Shown here one piece after another: positions 18,362-28,106 of a stretch of DNA of 64,000 nt. The position numbers were made by a program, and so were the translations under genes. Source of the DNA: Acidicapsa ligni (GTDB lineage Bacteria; Acidobacteriota; Terriglobia; Terriglobales; Acidobacteriaceae). Numbering within the stretch: the stretch's first letter is position 1; each line of letters opens with the position of its first letter. The stretch lies in NCBI RefSeq assembly GCF_025685655.1, contig NZ_JAGSYG010000002.1, forward strand, positions 963,838 through 1,027,837, read 5' to 3'. The notes under the pieces are model-generated. The model had not been told where the DNA came from and ran no database searches. It was given only the letters and a program-made list of their open reading frames with translations.

Positions 18362-20026
18362 CTACTCGTGAGTGGATGAATCGGAGGGCCTGGTTCTTAC
18401 AGCGGCGGATACCTTGAAAGAGGGTGCTTCGTAATCGAGAGGCCGGTTAGTTTCAGGAATTGCAATCGTGTTTCCATCGCGCACTGCGTTGTAATGCGGC
18501 GACATAATCTCGACTCCAGCATCGTTGAAAGCATCCTGGATACTCTGATGTAAGTCACTGTATATTGTCGCCATGTGACTCGGATCGTTCGTATAAGCGT
18601 TGATCTCATAAGCCACATAGAAATCGTCGAGAGCAGTCTGTAAGACAAAGGGTCTTGGCTCTTGAAGAAGGCCCGGAGTAGCTGTCGCAGCGCTGATCAA
18701 GAGCTGATGAATCTGGCGCCACGGCGCGTCATATCCAATAGTCACGCTGGTATGCAGAATCAGCGCGTGTGCTTCGGTGGACGAACTGAAATTGATGATG
18801 TGACTGCCAAGCACGAGCGAGTTGGGAATTGTAATGTGAACATTCTTGATGGTTCGAATATTCGTTGCCAGCAGTGTCTTGCCTACAACGTCACCGATTG
18901 TCTCAGCAATTTGAACGCGATCTCCAATACGAAAAGCTCTTGTATAAGTGAGAATCACGCCAGCAACTATATTTGCAACAGCCGAACTTGATCCTAAAGA
19001 AAGCAGAACGCCAATGAAGATTGAAACCCCTTTAAATGCTGGCGATTCCGATCCAGGCAGATAAGGAAACATGATTACAAGGCAGAAGGCAACAGTAAGT
19101 ATCTGGAGAATCTTGTATGTAGGCATAGCCCACTCGGGATAAAAACCCGGCCATGCAATCGTTCCTCGTTCAAGTTCTTTGAATACGAATCGCAGAATAC
19201 GGATTGCAAAATAAGCAAAGCAGGTTATGACCAGCAAGATAAGCAGGCTTGGAAAATAAGCTACAAAGGAATTCCATCCAGCAGAGACAGGGCTAAAGAT
19301 GTAGCTCAAGAGCGTGCTGCCAAAGGTCCGCGTCCACGGGAAAAAACTAAAAACCAACGGTATATAAAAATAAAACAGCAGCAGAGTAATTGCCCATCTT
19401 GCCGTTCGCGCACATTGCAGGATGATCGCAGTAAGCCTCTCTGCCGAGATCAACTCCAGCGACTGAATGCGCACCGTGCGAATATGAGTTCCATGCCACC
19501 GCTCGATACGCTTGTAGAGCTTGCGAGCAAGCCAGCTTAACAGCACCAGCAGCAGTATCAGGGCGAGAGTAGTAAGCGCTGCATATAACGCACCGAGTAA
19601 CAGGCTTTTATATGTATATTCCGCGCGTACCTGTGCAAGCCCTGAACGAATCTGGCGGATGTAATTGTTCGCTAATACTGATCGCTCGATACCAGCGGCC
19701 TGTGCATCGCTCTCGGTCACCGTGGTTATGATGAGATCTCCAGAGACGATATCTGTACTCGTCTCATGTTGATCCGCAGTAACGGTATCTGGATTAATCT
19801 CGACATCTTTGACGAGATTCTCAAGCCGTTTTGTAGCAGCCTCAGCGCGTTCCGGTGCAGAGAATGGGCCAAGCCTCGTGCGAATTGAGAAAAGCGTCTG
19901 GTCCCCGACTACGACAGCGGAAGGTGTCTGTGAATTTTGCGCAGGCTGCGATGATGTCTGCGCGAACGCAGGAACGCAGAGTAATAGCGAGAGCGAATAC
20001 AGTAAGATGATGCGAGCTTTGACCAT
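18362..20026 (-). CDS. MscS-family mechanosensitive ion channel
   Basis: Membrane channel of 554 residues that would open under membrane tension in osmotic downshock. Seen: signal peptide (LLYSLSLLLCVPAFA), a periplasmic domain of about 100 residues, several membrane helices, then the MscS core: pore-lining helix with LSLGSSSAVANIVAGVIL (a Gly/Ala-rich TM3), the beta domain RIGDRVQIAETIGDVV, and a cytoplasmic alpha/beta domain with GYDAPWRQIHQLL. GAGGGA precedes the ATG. It lies 93 bases downstream of the arm A NRPS gene on the same strand and is probably a separate unit. Confidence 0.92.
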   Translation of the reverse strand: MVKARIILLYSLSLLLCVPAFAQTSSQPAQNSQTPSAVVVGDQTLFSIRTRLGPFSAPERAEAATKRLENLVKDVEINPDTVTADQHETSTDIVSGDLIITTVTESDAQAAGIERSVLANNYIRQIRSGLAQVRAEYTYKSLLLGALYAALTTLALILLLVLLSWLARKLYKRIERWHGTHIRTVRIQSLELISAERLTAIILQCARTARWAITLLLFYFYIPLVFSFFPWTRTFGSTLLSYIFSPVSAGWNSFVAYFPSLLILLVITCFAYFAIRILRFVFKELERGTIAWPGFYPEWAMPTYKILQILTVAFCLVIMFPYLPGSESPAFKGVSIFIGVLLSLGSSSAVANIVAGVILTYTRAFRIGDRVQIAETIGDVVGKTLLATNIRTIKNVHITIPNSLVLGSHIINFSSSTEAHALILHTSVTIGYDAPWRQIHQLLISAATATPGLLQEPRPFVLQTALDDFYVAYEINAYTNDPSHMATIYSDLHQSIQDAFNDAGVEIMSPHYNAVRDGNTIAIPETNRPLDYEAPSFKVSAAVRTRPSDSSTHE

Positions 20027-20119
20027 TGTTCCCTCGGAGCCGTTGGGCGTAGCCTATCACGGTGCTACCCTAAGAGTCGAAGCGTTCGTGAGATGGGTAG
20101 TAATCCGCGAAAAGCAACT

Positions 20120-23100
20120 TTAGTCGCGCTCTTGAATCAGGCTTGCCAGTTGGCGAATCGTGGGCGCATGCAACAACAACGAGAGCATCAGAGTCTTACC
20201 AAGCAGCTTTTCAATATCGCTGAAGACCCGCAGAGCAAGCAGAGAGTGTCCTCCAATCGCGAAGAAGTCTTCGTCGATTCCAATCGGTGCTCGCTCAAAG
20301 TTGCTCTCCCATATAGCCACCAGCTTCTGCTCCAGCGGATTGCGTGGAGCAGTATATTCCGCGATCTGTTTTGCTGAACTCTCGATAGTTGTTGCCATCG
20401 TCTTCCTATCCACCTTGCCGTTTGGCGTCAGAGGAAAGCTCGCAAAGATTTGTATGTGACTTACCACCATGTGCGCAGGCAATCGTTCCCGTTGCCAGCG
20501 CACCAACTCCGCGGTATCGATATCCGCAATGCCTTTGGGCATTACGCATGCGATCAGTGAGTTACCCAGAGCCGCATCGAGATGAACAAGAACAATTGCA
20601 TCCTCGACTTGCACATGCTCGCGAAGAACACTCTCAATCTCTCCAGGCTCAATTCGAAATCCGCGTATCTTTACCTGTTGATCGATACGTCCAAGGTATT
20701 CGATATTTCCATCCTGGCGATACCGTGCCAGGTCGCCCGTCTGATAAGCGCGATCCTGATGCGGCAGATGCGAAAGGTGAACAAAGCGTTCGGCAGTGAG
20801 ATCAGGGCGATGCAAATACCCACGCGCTACACCTTCCCCTGCGATGAAAATCTGACCAGGAACATCAATCGGGACAGGCTGAAGATGGTCGTCCAATAAG
20901 TAGATGCGTGTGTTTGCAAGTGGGCGGCCTATCGTAGGCAGTGCATCTGCGCTTCGTTGTGTGAACGTGGAATAGGTGGTTGTCTCCGTCGGTCCATAGA
21001 GATCGAATATTTCTGCCTGCGGCAGTTGCTCTTCTATTTGCCGAACCAATGACGCGGAGAGAGCCTCGCCTGCCAGGTTGATACATCGCACAGTCTGGGG
21101 TACCAGACGCGCTTTGATTAGCGCGGCCATTGTGCTGGGGACGGTGTTGATCAGAGTTATCTTATCTACTGCCTCCAGTTCAGCGATTTCCAGTGCATTT
21201 TCTGCAAGAACGATGGTGCTTCCTATAGACAATGGAAGAAATATTTCAAAGATAGAAAGATCGAAACAGATCGACGTTGATGCAAGAACATATTGCAAGG
21301 ATGCAGCAGAGAACGTCTGCATAGCCCAATGTAAAAACGAGTTGGTACTGTGATGTTCAATCGCAACGCCCTTCGGACGGCCTGTCGAACCAGACGTGTA
21401 GATAACATAAGCCAAATCGTTAGCGCCAACGTTTCGATCTGGATTAATGCCAGGCATGGAGTCAATGGAAGAAGACTCAGCGCTGCGATAGACAGTGCTG
21501 ACAAAGTCTGGCAGCGGATGAGGAGCGTACTCCGGTTCAGTAATCAATACCGCTAATCTGCTGTCTTCCAGCATGATCCTGATTCGTTGCGCGGGATAAG
21601 CCGGATCAAGCGGAACATACGCTCCTCCAGCCTTTAACACCGCCAGCATGGATTCAATCATGCGGATACTACGATTCAAACAAATGCCGACACACTCGCC
21701 CGGACGTACGCCAGTAGCGATTAGATGATGCGCTAATCGATTCGCGTTTTCGTTCAACTGGGCATATGTAATCGCCTCGGAGTGGTGCTCAATTGCAATC
21801 GCAGCCGGTGATAGCGCAACTTGCTTTTCAAAGAGAGTATGGATTGCATCCTGTCGTGGAAAGTCGAGTTCCGTTGCATTCCAGTCAATCAAAATCTTCT
21901 GCTTATCAGTTGCAGAAAGTAGGTCGAGTTCAGAGATAGCTCTATCTGGCTCATGCACGATTGAGTCCAATAAGACAGAGAAGCTGTTTGCAAATCTATG
22001 AATTCCGGCTCGATCAAAGAGGTCTGTACGATACTCGAAATGACCACCCACCGCGCCGCCAGCTTCACTCAATTGAAGCGTGAGATCAAACTTGGACACC
22101 CCTGGTTCCGTGTCGATTTGCGACGATACACCACGCGTCTCACCGCGTAATGAATCGAGCGCAAACATGATCTGAAAAAGAGGAGAGATGCCAGGATTGC
22201 GTTCTGGATGTAACTCAGCAACCAGTCGTTGAAATGGAGTTTCGCTGTGGGAATATGCTTCGAGCGCTGTACTTCGCACTTGCTTCAATAGTTCTCGAAA
22301 AGTGTTTGCCGAGCTTGGCTGACATCGCATCACGACCGTATTTACAAACAAGCCAATCAACGGCTCTGTTTCCGTCCGATGACGACCGGAGATTGGTGAA
22401 CCTATACAAAAATCCTGCTTGCCCGTATATCGAGTAAGCAGTACGGAAAATGCTGAGAGCAGCAGCATGTATAGAGAAGCATTTTCAGATAGAGCAAGCA
22501 CTCGCAACCCTGCCGTAGTCTGTTCAGAAATAAAAAAGGGTTCGATATCTCCTGCAAATGTTTGTATGGATGGCCTCGGCTTGCTGAATGGCAATTCAAG
22601 ATACGTCGGCGCGTCTGCTAATTTCTTCTTCCAATATGTAGACTGCTGTTCATGCAAAACCACGGAGTGCTCGCGTTCCCACACTGCGTAGTCCATGTAT
22701 TGAATTGGCAGAGGTGGAAGATCGACAGCACGACCCTGGGCCAGAGCCGTATAAATGATCTCTATCTCGTGTTGCAGAATATCCATCGATTCGCGATCAG
22801 CAAGGATGTGATGCACATTAACAAAGGCCACATGCCGCGCAGGTGCAAGGCGAAACAGATGAGCACGAACCAGCGGTGGCTTGGAGAGATTAAATGGTAT
22901 CCGCGACATCTGCCGAACCAGGGCGTGTAGCTCGGCATCACGCAGGGCTTCGTCAATCGTTGATAAGTCAGTAAAGTCGATAGGGATGTGAAAAGATTCA
23001 GCGACGTGCTGATATGCCACACCATCTTTTTCTGAAATTGAGCAGCGAAGAATCTCATGCCGCTGCAGTAGATAATCCATAGATCTGGAGAGCAGCTCAA

Positions 23101-23422
23101 GATCGACTGCAAATTCAAAGAAAAAAGCCTCGGGGATGCTATAGGCAACCGTTCCTGGATGGAAGCGCTCCATGAGCCAGATCGCTTCCTGCTCATAGGT
23201 CAACGGAGCGTTTGCCGCGCCTGTACTCTGGATAGCCGAAGATGCAGGTGGAGGCGTCAGCAGAGTAAGCAGCCGTCCTTTTCTGCGCAGCAGCTCCTCC
23301 TGCATGGGCTTGGTGAGCGCACCGACGGGTGCATTCACGCGAAGACGATCCTCGCTGGCTCTGACCTCGATGCCGCGCTCTTTCAGCGTACGAAGAAACT
23401 CGATATCGTTTAGTTCTTCCAT
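20120..23422 (-). CDS. NRPS module C-A-PCP, predicted alanine-activating
   Basis: Last gene of arm A. Order: a TubC-like docking domain (about 1-58), condensation domain (about 72-500; second catalytic His in VNVHHILADRES with HH at 204-205, where the usual DG is Asp-Arg210), adenylation domain (about 515-1000; TSGSTGRPKG, YGPTETT, YQTGDLARY, NGKVDR), and carrier domain with FAIGGHSLL and phosphopantetheine Ser1060. Reading pocket positions against GrsA gives D-L-F-N-N-A-L-T-Y-(K), recalled as an alanine-type code; no search was run. There is no terminal thioesterase, although this is the last module of the operon. The start lies 46 bases after the PKS stop and AGGT precedes the ATG. The docking domain suits the acidic tail of that PKS. 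Confidence 0.93.
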   Translation of the reverse strand: MEELNDIEFLRTLKERGIEVRASEDRLRVNAPVGALTKPMQEELLRRKGRLLTLLTPPPASSAIQSTGAANAPLTYEQEAIWLMERFHPGTVAYSIPEAFFFEFAVDLELLSRSMDYLLQRHEILRCSISEKDGVAYQHVAESFHIPIDFTDLSTIDEALRDAELHALVRQMSRIPFNLSKPPLVRAHLFRLAPARHVAFVNVHHILADRESMDILQHEIEIIYTALAQGRAVDLPPLPIQYMDYAVWEREHSVVLHEQQSTYWKKKLADAPTYLELPFSKPRPSIQTFAGDIEPFFISEQTTAGLRVLALSENASLYMLLLSAFSVLLTRYTGKQDFCIGSPISGRHRTETEPLIGLFVNTVVMRCQPSSANTFRELLKQVRSTALEAYSHSETPFQRLVAELHPERNPGISPLFQIMFALDSLRGETRGVSSQIDTEPGVSKFDLTLQLSEAGGAVGGHFEYRTDLFDRAGIHRFANSFSVLLDSIVHEPDRAISELDLLSATDKQKILIDWNATELDFPRQDAIHTLFEKQVALSPAAIAIEHHSEAITYAQLNENANRLAHHLIATGVRPGECVGICLNRSIRMIESMLAVLKAGGAYVPLDPAYPAQRIRIMLEDSRLAVLITEPEYAPHPLPDFVSTVYRSAESSSIDSMPGINPDRNVGANDLAYVIYTSGSTGRPKGVAIEHHSTNSFLHWAMQTFSAASLQYVLASTSICFDLSIFEIFLPLSIGSTIVLAENALEIAELEAVDKITLINTVPSTMAALIKARLVPQTVRCINLAGEALSASLVRQIEEQLPQAEIFDLYGPTETTTYSTFTQRSADALPTIGRPLANTRIYLLDDHLQPVPIDVPGQIFIAGEGVARGYLHRPDLTAERFVHLSHLPHQDRAYQTGDLARYRQDGNIEYLGRIDQQVKIRGFRIEPGEIESVLREHVQVEDAIVLVHLDAALGNSLIACVMPKGIADIDTAELVRWQRERLPAHMVVSHIQIFASFPLTPNGKVDRKTMATTIESSAKQIAEYTAPRNPLEQKLVAIWESNFERAPIGIDEDFFAIGGHSLLALRVFSDIEKLLGKTLMLSLLLHAPTIRQLASLIQERD

Positions 23423-23468
23423 GCGTACCTGGAGATGCAGATGTGCTCTTTTACATCCGTATAAGAGA

Positions 23469-26400
23469 TCAAAGCTCGATCTCCTCTCGTTCCTGATCGA
23501 GCGTCGGTGTAGATGAAGCCGCCCCTGAGGCCCAGGGAATAGTCCGCACTAACGTAGCCATTTGAGAAGGTGTGGGTGCTTCAAAGACCATGCGCAGTGG
23601 AAGGTCGATGCCAAATCGTTCGCGTATGCGAGCCATCATTTGCGTACCCAACAGCGAGTGGCCGCCAAGCTGAAAAAAGTTATCCTGTGTGCCGATGTGG
23701 TCGATACCCAATAGATCCTGCCAGATCGCAACGAGTGCAAGCTCCGTTTCGTCGGCAGCCTCTATGTATTCCGTTGTCAGGGCTGGTCGCGGATGAAGCG
23801 TCGCAGCAGTGTTCGTCGATATCCGTTCTTTAACCTGATCAACCGACTGAATGTACTTCAGCAGTTGATTTAAATTACGCGTAGAAATGACAACTTGCGG
23901 AGTGGGATAAGAAAGCAAACGTGAAAAAATATCAGCGGCATCCTGATCGGAAATTCCCTCTACTTGTGCATCTTCACGCAAGCCTGCACGCAGCAACCGC
24001 TGTGCAAAATCAACAGCCATGCCGCTTTCACTCCATGCATCCCAATTCTGAGCAAGCACCCTGGTGCCTTTGGGATCATCATTCGCCAGCGCAAACGAGT
24101 CCAGATACGCGTTTGCCGCGCCATAATCTGTAAGGCCGATTGAGGGTGCGATTGCGCTGATTGAAGAGCAAAGCATGACCAGCCCAGGTTTATGTTGCTC
24201 ATGAATCAGTGGCAATATCCATTCAACTCCATGTACCTTCGGAGATAGAACCGCCATAGCATCAGCGCGAGACTTGCTCTGCAACATACCCACACCCGGA
24301 ATGCCGGCAGCATGAATGATGCCGAATAAGCCTCCAAACTTCGTGCGAGCAATGTGAACAGCGTGCTGCATCTGTGCTGAGTTCGATACATCCGCAGTTA
24401 CGACGATCACGTTGCCACCAAGCTCGCGGATCATCTCAATTGCTTGTATGCGATTCTTCAGCGGCGCTGGCGTTGCATTCGAAGTGAGAAGCTCCGGCCA
24501 CGTGTGCGGTTCAGGAAACTCGTTTCTGCTGGTAATAACAAATTGCGCTTCATACTTACTCGCGAGATAGCGAGCCCAGGCAAGCCCTATTCCACCAAGT
24601 CCGCCAGTGATAAGAAAGACCGCCTTGGCGGGAATGCTAACGCTCAGAGGAAGATTCGCAGGCAAATGCAGAGCATCATAACTCGGGATCCATCGATTGG
24701 ACCCGCGCCACGCAACAGCCGAGTTACCTGCATTGGAGGCCAGCTCGGTCTTCAGTTGTAACTGAGCAACGTCAGCAGATACAGCAAAGTCGAGATCGAT
24801 CAAACGATATCCAATGTTAGGGCAATCAATCGGAAGCACGTTGCAGAATCCACTCAACATGCCGGATTTCGGATCGCACTCGCCATCGCCAAAGACATCA
24901 AAGCCGCCACGTGTAAGCACATTCAGTTCAATCGTTCGAGTTGAACTTATATCCGATATCGTCTGTGCAAGATACATGAGACTGAATATGGAGTAGTCCA
25001 GAGACGAGTCCAGTCCCGTTTGAAATGCCTCACCAAGCGCATATGCATGAACAATCCGTTCAGGCCACTTTCCATTGGCTAAAATCTTGTTCAGCAGTGT
25101 TGTATAGTCACCACGTTCGGCTGGATTGATCTGATATTCCGTAGCTGAAAGTTCTTGAAAGTGTGACCCTGACAAAACACGAATCGTGTGACCAAGAGGC
25201 TCAACGGCTTGTAGTAAAGGATGGATAAATTCGTCGCCTGATCGAACAAAAAGCAGGCATGCCTTATCCGCGCCAAGAGGCAGACGAGGAGCCTGAGCAA
25301 CAGGGACGCTTCGTTTCCATGATGGCAGGTAGAACCAATCAGCGATATCTGAAGTCTTACCGGGAAGTTCGTTTCCCGTGGCCACCGGCAGGTTGGTTTT
25401 CGCCCTGGCGCTTATCCAGTATCGTTGTCGCTCAAAGGGATAGGACGGCAGCGAGGTCTTACATGGCCTGCCATTTTCGTAGAGTGCGTCCCAATGAATT
25501 GAAGCTCCAGTCAACCATAGTTGTCCCACAGCTTCGAGCCAATGCTCGCGATCATCCTTTGTCTTAAGTGGATGCCTTATGGATGATAGGGCTTGTACGC
25601 CAGCCTCCCTGCCAAGATGATCACGCAGCAGAGTAAGTAGCGTTTCTCCTGGGCCTGCTTCAAGATATAACGAATGACCAGAGTTATGGAGCTGCTCCGC
25701 GCAGTCAGCAAAGCGAACCGCATTACGCAAGTGATTGACCCAGTAGTCAGGACTTGTAGCTTCAGATGCCGTAATCCATCTGCCAGTTAGATTGGATACG
25801 TAGGGAATTGACGGCGCTTTAAGATGTATCTTCGCAACGAGCTCTCTGAAGGGAGCAAGCGCAGGCTCCATCATTGCAGAATGGAATGCATGTGAAGTAC
25901 GCAGACGACGAGATGCGATTTGTTTCGTTTGCAAGTGTTGCTCAAAGGCGCTAATCGCATCCATCGTGCCTGAGACGACAGTGTTCTTGCGAGAGTTGGC
26001 AGCAGCAATTGAAATGCCTTCCGAAAGCAATGGCAAAACAACAGATTCAGCAAGAGGGATAGCAAGCATCGCTCCCTCAGGAAGCGATTGAATCAGCCGC
26101 CCGCGAGCAGCAATCAATGCAAGCGCATCCTCCAATGGAAAGACTCCAGCAATGCAGGCAGCAACATATTCGCCGACGCTGTGTCCTAACATCGCCTCGG
26201 GCTCAATGCCTAAAGTCTTCCACAGCATGGCCGTCGCATATTCAATTGTGAACAGCGCAGGTTGCGTGATCCAGGTCTGGTTCAAGAGATGTTGTGCAGC
26301 TTCTTCACCATCGATCTTTGGATAAAGAACGGTTCTTAAATCGAGCCCAAGATGTGGCTCAAGCAACGCAGCGCAGCGATCAATCTCGTCTCTGAAAGCG

Positions 26401-28058
26401 CCGCTGCTCTGATAGAGCCCAAGGCCCATGTTGATGTATTGAGACCCTTGTCCTGTAAATAGAAAAACAACACCAGTGCGATTTGTTGCTTCGCTTTCCT
26501 GGTTTTTGGAGACAACAGTTTGAAGCTGCTGCTTCAAATCTTCAATACTCTTCGCTATCACGAAGCGACGTTGCGCGAATGAATGTCGGCCCGTCTGCAG
26601 CGTATACGCAACCTCTGACAGGTTCGCGTCCGGAGTCTTTTCGAGATGCGTCGCCAGCGCGAGCGAAAGAGCATCTATAGCGCCCGTGCTACGAGCAGAG
26701 AGAGCAATCAATTGCGATGAAGTATTGCTGCGCGACTGCGGCTCACGCCACTCTTCCAGTGACACGTGAGCATTCGTGCCGCCAATGCCGAATGAACTGA
26801 CACCCGCGCGGAATGCCTCAGTGCCTTCATAAGCAGTGAGCTTCGTGTTGACGTAAAACGGAGTCTGCGCAAAATCGATATGTGCATTCGGCCGCTTGAA
26901 ATGCAGTGTTGGCGGTATCATGCGGTGATGCAGTGTTAGCGCCGCCTTGATCAGTCCCACAACGCCGGCTGCTGTATCCAGGTGGCCAATGTTTGGTTTC
27001 ACTGACCCAAGACCGCAAAACTGTCGTTCGCCTGCGCACTCGCCAAAGGCCTCTGTCAACGCTGCGACTTCAATCGGATCACCGACTTCAGTTCCCGTTC
27101 CATGCGCCTCGACATAGCGAATGGATTCAGGTGTGAAGCCCGCCATCTCAATCGATTTGCGAATGACAAGACTCTGCCCTTCAATGCTCGGCGCAGAATA
27201 ACCCACTTTTGCCGCGCCATCATTGTTGATAGCCGCACCGCGAATCACCGCATAGATACGATCGTTATCGCGTACCGCGTCCGATAGCAGCTTGAGAACT
27301 ACAACACCGGCTCCGCGTCCAGGGACGGTCCCCGCAGCATCAGCATCGAATGCTCGGCAATGACCATCAGGAGACAGGATCATTCCCGGCATATACATAT
27401 AGCCTGCGTTTTGCGGAAACTGAATAGAAACTCCACCTGCCAATGCCATCTCGCACTCACCGCGCAGCAGGCTTTCAAATGCCATCTGCACTGCTACAAG
27501 CGAAGTAGAGCAAGCGGTCTGAACATTGATTGCCGGGCCTTTGAGATTGAGTTTGTATGCCACGCGCGTAGCAAGAAAATCCTTATCGTTGCCCAGCATC
27601 ACCTGGTAAGGGCCCACTGACTCAAGCAGCTCTGGATTGGAAAATAGATTGATGGCGCCATACGTATTCATGCCCGAGCCCGCAAAGACGCCGACAGGTC
27701 CGTTATGAACGCGAGGATCGCAACCAGCATCTTCCAGTGCTTCCCACGCACATTCAAGGAAGACGCGCTGCTGTGGATCAATGATCTCCGCTTCACGCGC
27801 GCCAAATCCAAAGAACGAAGCATCGAAGGATTCAGCATCTTCGACCACGCCGCCAGCTCGCACATACGAGGGATTCGTCAGCAGGCTCGCAGGCACTCCT
27901 GCATCGAGCAGGTCTTGATCGGACGCGAGTGTGAGCGACTCTACGCCTGCGCAGAGATTCTGCCAATATTGCGTTACATTGCGCGCCCCAGGGAATCGCC
28001 CTGCGAGCCCAATAATAGCAACGGCAACATCCCGTTTTTGATGGGTAGCTGGTTTCAT
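23469..28058 (-). CDS. Type I PKS module KS-AT-KR-ACP
   Basis: Adds one malonyl-derived C2 unit and reduces the beta-keto group to hydroxyl. KS (about 10-430) with QTACSTSL (Cys183), EAHGTGTEVGDP and NIGHLDTA; AT (about 530-830) with GHSVGE (Ser627) and HAFH near residue 722, the malonyl-CoA signature; KR with TGGLGGIG near 1150 and active-site Tyr1312 in YGAANAY; ACP with LGGHSLL (Ser1468), which resembles a peptidyl carrier, as often seen where a PKS hands over to an NRPS. There are no DH or ER motifs. The C-terminus is acidic (LDQEREEIEL), typical of a tail recognised by a TubC-type docking domain such as that of the following NRPS. It starts 48 bases after the Gly module with GGAGTAA before the ATG. 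Confidence 0.95.
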   Translation of the reverse strand: MKPATHQKRDVAVAIIGLAGRFPGARNVTQYWQNLCAGVESLTLASDQDLLDAGVPASLLTNPSYVRAGGVVEDAESFDASFFGFGAREAEIIDPQQRVFLECAWEALEDAGCDPRVHNGPVGVFAGSGMNTYGAINLFSNPELLESVGPYQVMLGNDKDFLATRVAYKLNLKGPAINVQTACSTSLVAVQMAFESLLRGECEMALAGGVSIQFPQNAGYMYMPGMILSPDGHCRAFDADAAGTVPGRGAGVVVLKLLSDAVRDNDRIYAVIRGAAINNDGAAKVGYSAPSIEGQSLVIRKSIEMAGFTPESIRYVEAHGTGTEVGDPIEVAALTEAFGECAGERQFCGLGSVKPNIGHLDTAAGVVGLIKAALTLHHRMIPPTLHFKRPNAHIDFAQTPFYVNTKLTAYEGTEAFRAGVSSFGIGGTNAHVSLEEWREPQSRSNTSSQLIALSARSTGAIDALSLALATHLEKTPDANLSEVAYTLQTGRHSFAQRRFVIAKSIEDLKQQLQTVVSKNQESEATNRTGVVFLFTGQGSQYINMGLGLYQSSGAFRDEIDRCAALLEPHLGLDLRTVLYPKIDGEEAAQHLLNQTWITQPALFTIEYATAMLWKTLGIEPEAMLGHSVGEYVAACIAGVFPLEDALALIAARGRLIQSLPEGAMLAIPLAESVVLPLLSEGISIAAANSRKNTVVSGTMDAISAFEQHLQTKQIASRRLRTSHAFHSAMMEPALAPFRELVAKIHLKAPSIPYVSNLTGRWITASEATSPDYWVNHLRNAVRFADCAEQLHNSGHSLYLEAGPGETLLTLLRDHLGREAGVQALSSIRHPLKTKDDREHWLEAVGQLWLTGASIHWDALYENGRPCKTSLPSYPFERQRYWISARAKTNLPVATGNELPGKTSDIADWFYLPSWKRSVPVAQAPRLPLGADKACLLFVRSGDEFIHPLLQAVEPLGHTIRVLSGSHFQELSATEYQINPAERGDYTTLLNKILANGKWPERIVHAYALGEAFQTGLDSSLDYSIFSLMYLAQTISDISSTRTIELNVLTRGGFDVFGDGECDPKSGMLSGFCNVLPIDCPNIGYRLIDLDFAVSADVAQLQLKTELASNAGNSAVAWRGSNRWIPSYDALHLPANLPLSVSIPAKAVFLITGGLGGIGLAWARYLASKYEAQFVITSRNEFPEPHTWPELLTSNATPAPLKNRIQAIEMIRELGGNVIVVTADVSNSAQMQHAVHIARTKFGGLFGIIHAAGIPGVGMLQSKSRADAMAVLSPKVHGVEWILPLIHEQHKPGLVMLCSSISAIAPSIGLTDYGAANAYLDSFALANDDPKGTRVLAQNWDAWSESGMAVDFAQRLLRAGLREDAQVEGISDQDAADIFSRLLSYPTPQVVISTRNLNQLLKYIQSVDQVKERISTNTAATLHPRPALTTEYIEAADETELALVAIWQDLLGIDHIGTQDNFFQLGGHSLLGTQMMARIRERFGIDLPLRMVFEAPTPSQMATLVRTIPWASGAASSTPTLDQEREEIEL

Positions 28059-28106
28059 TTACTCCGACCTGTATTTGCTCGCCGTTCGATGTTGGTTTAA
28101 GAAATA

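Noticed and set aside
20060..20110. CTACC...GGTAG inverted repeat after the Ala NRPS gene as a terminator
   Set aside because: The stem is short, the loop is over 20 bases and there is no T-run on either strand.
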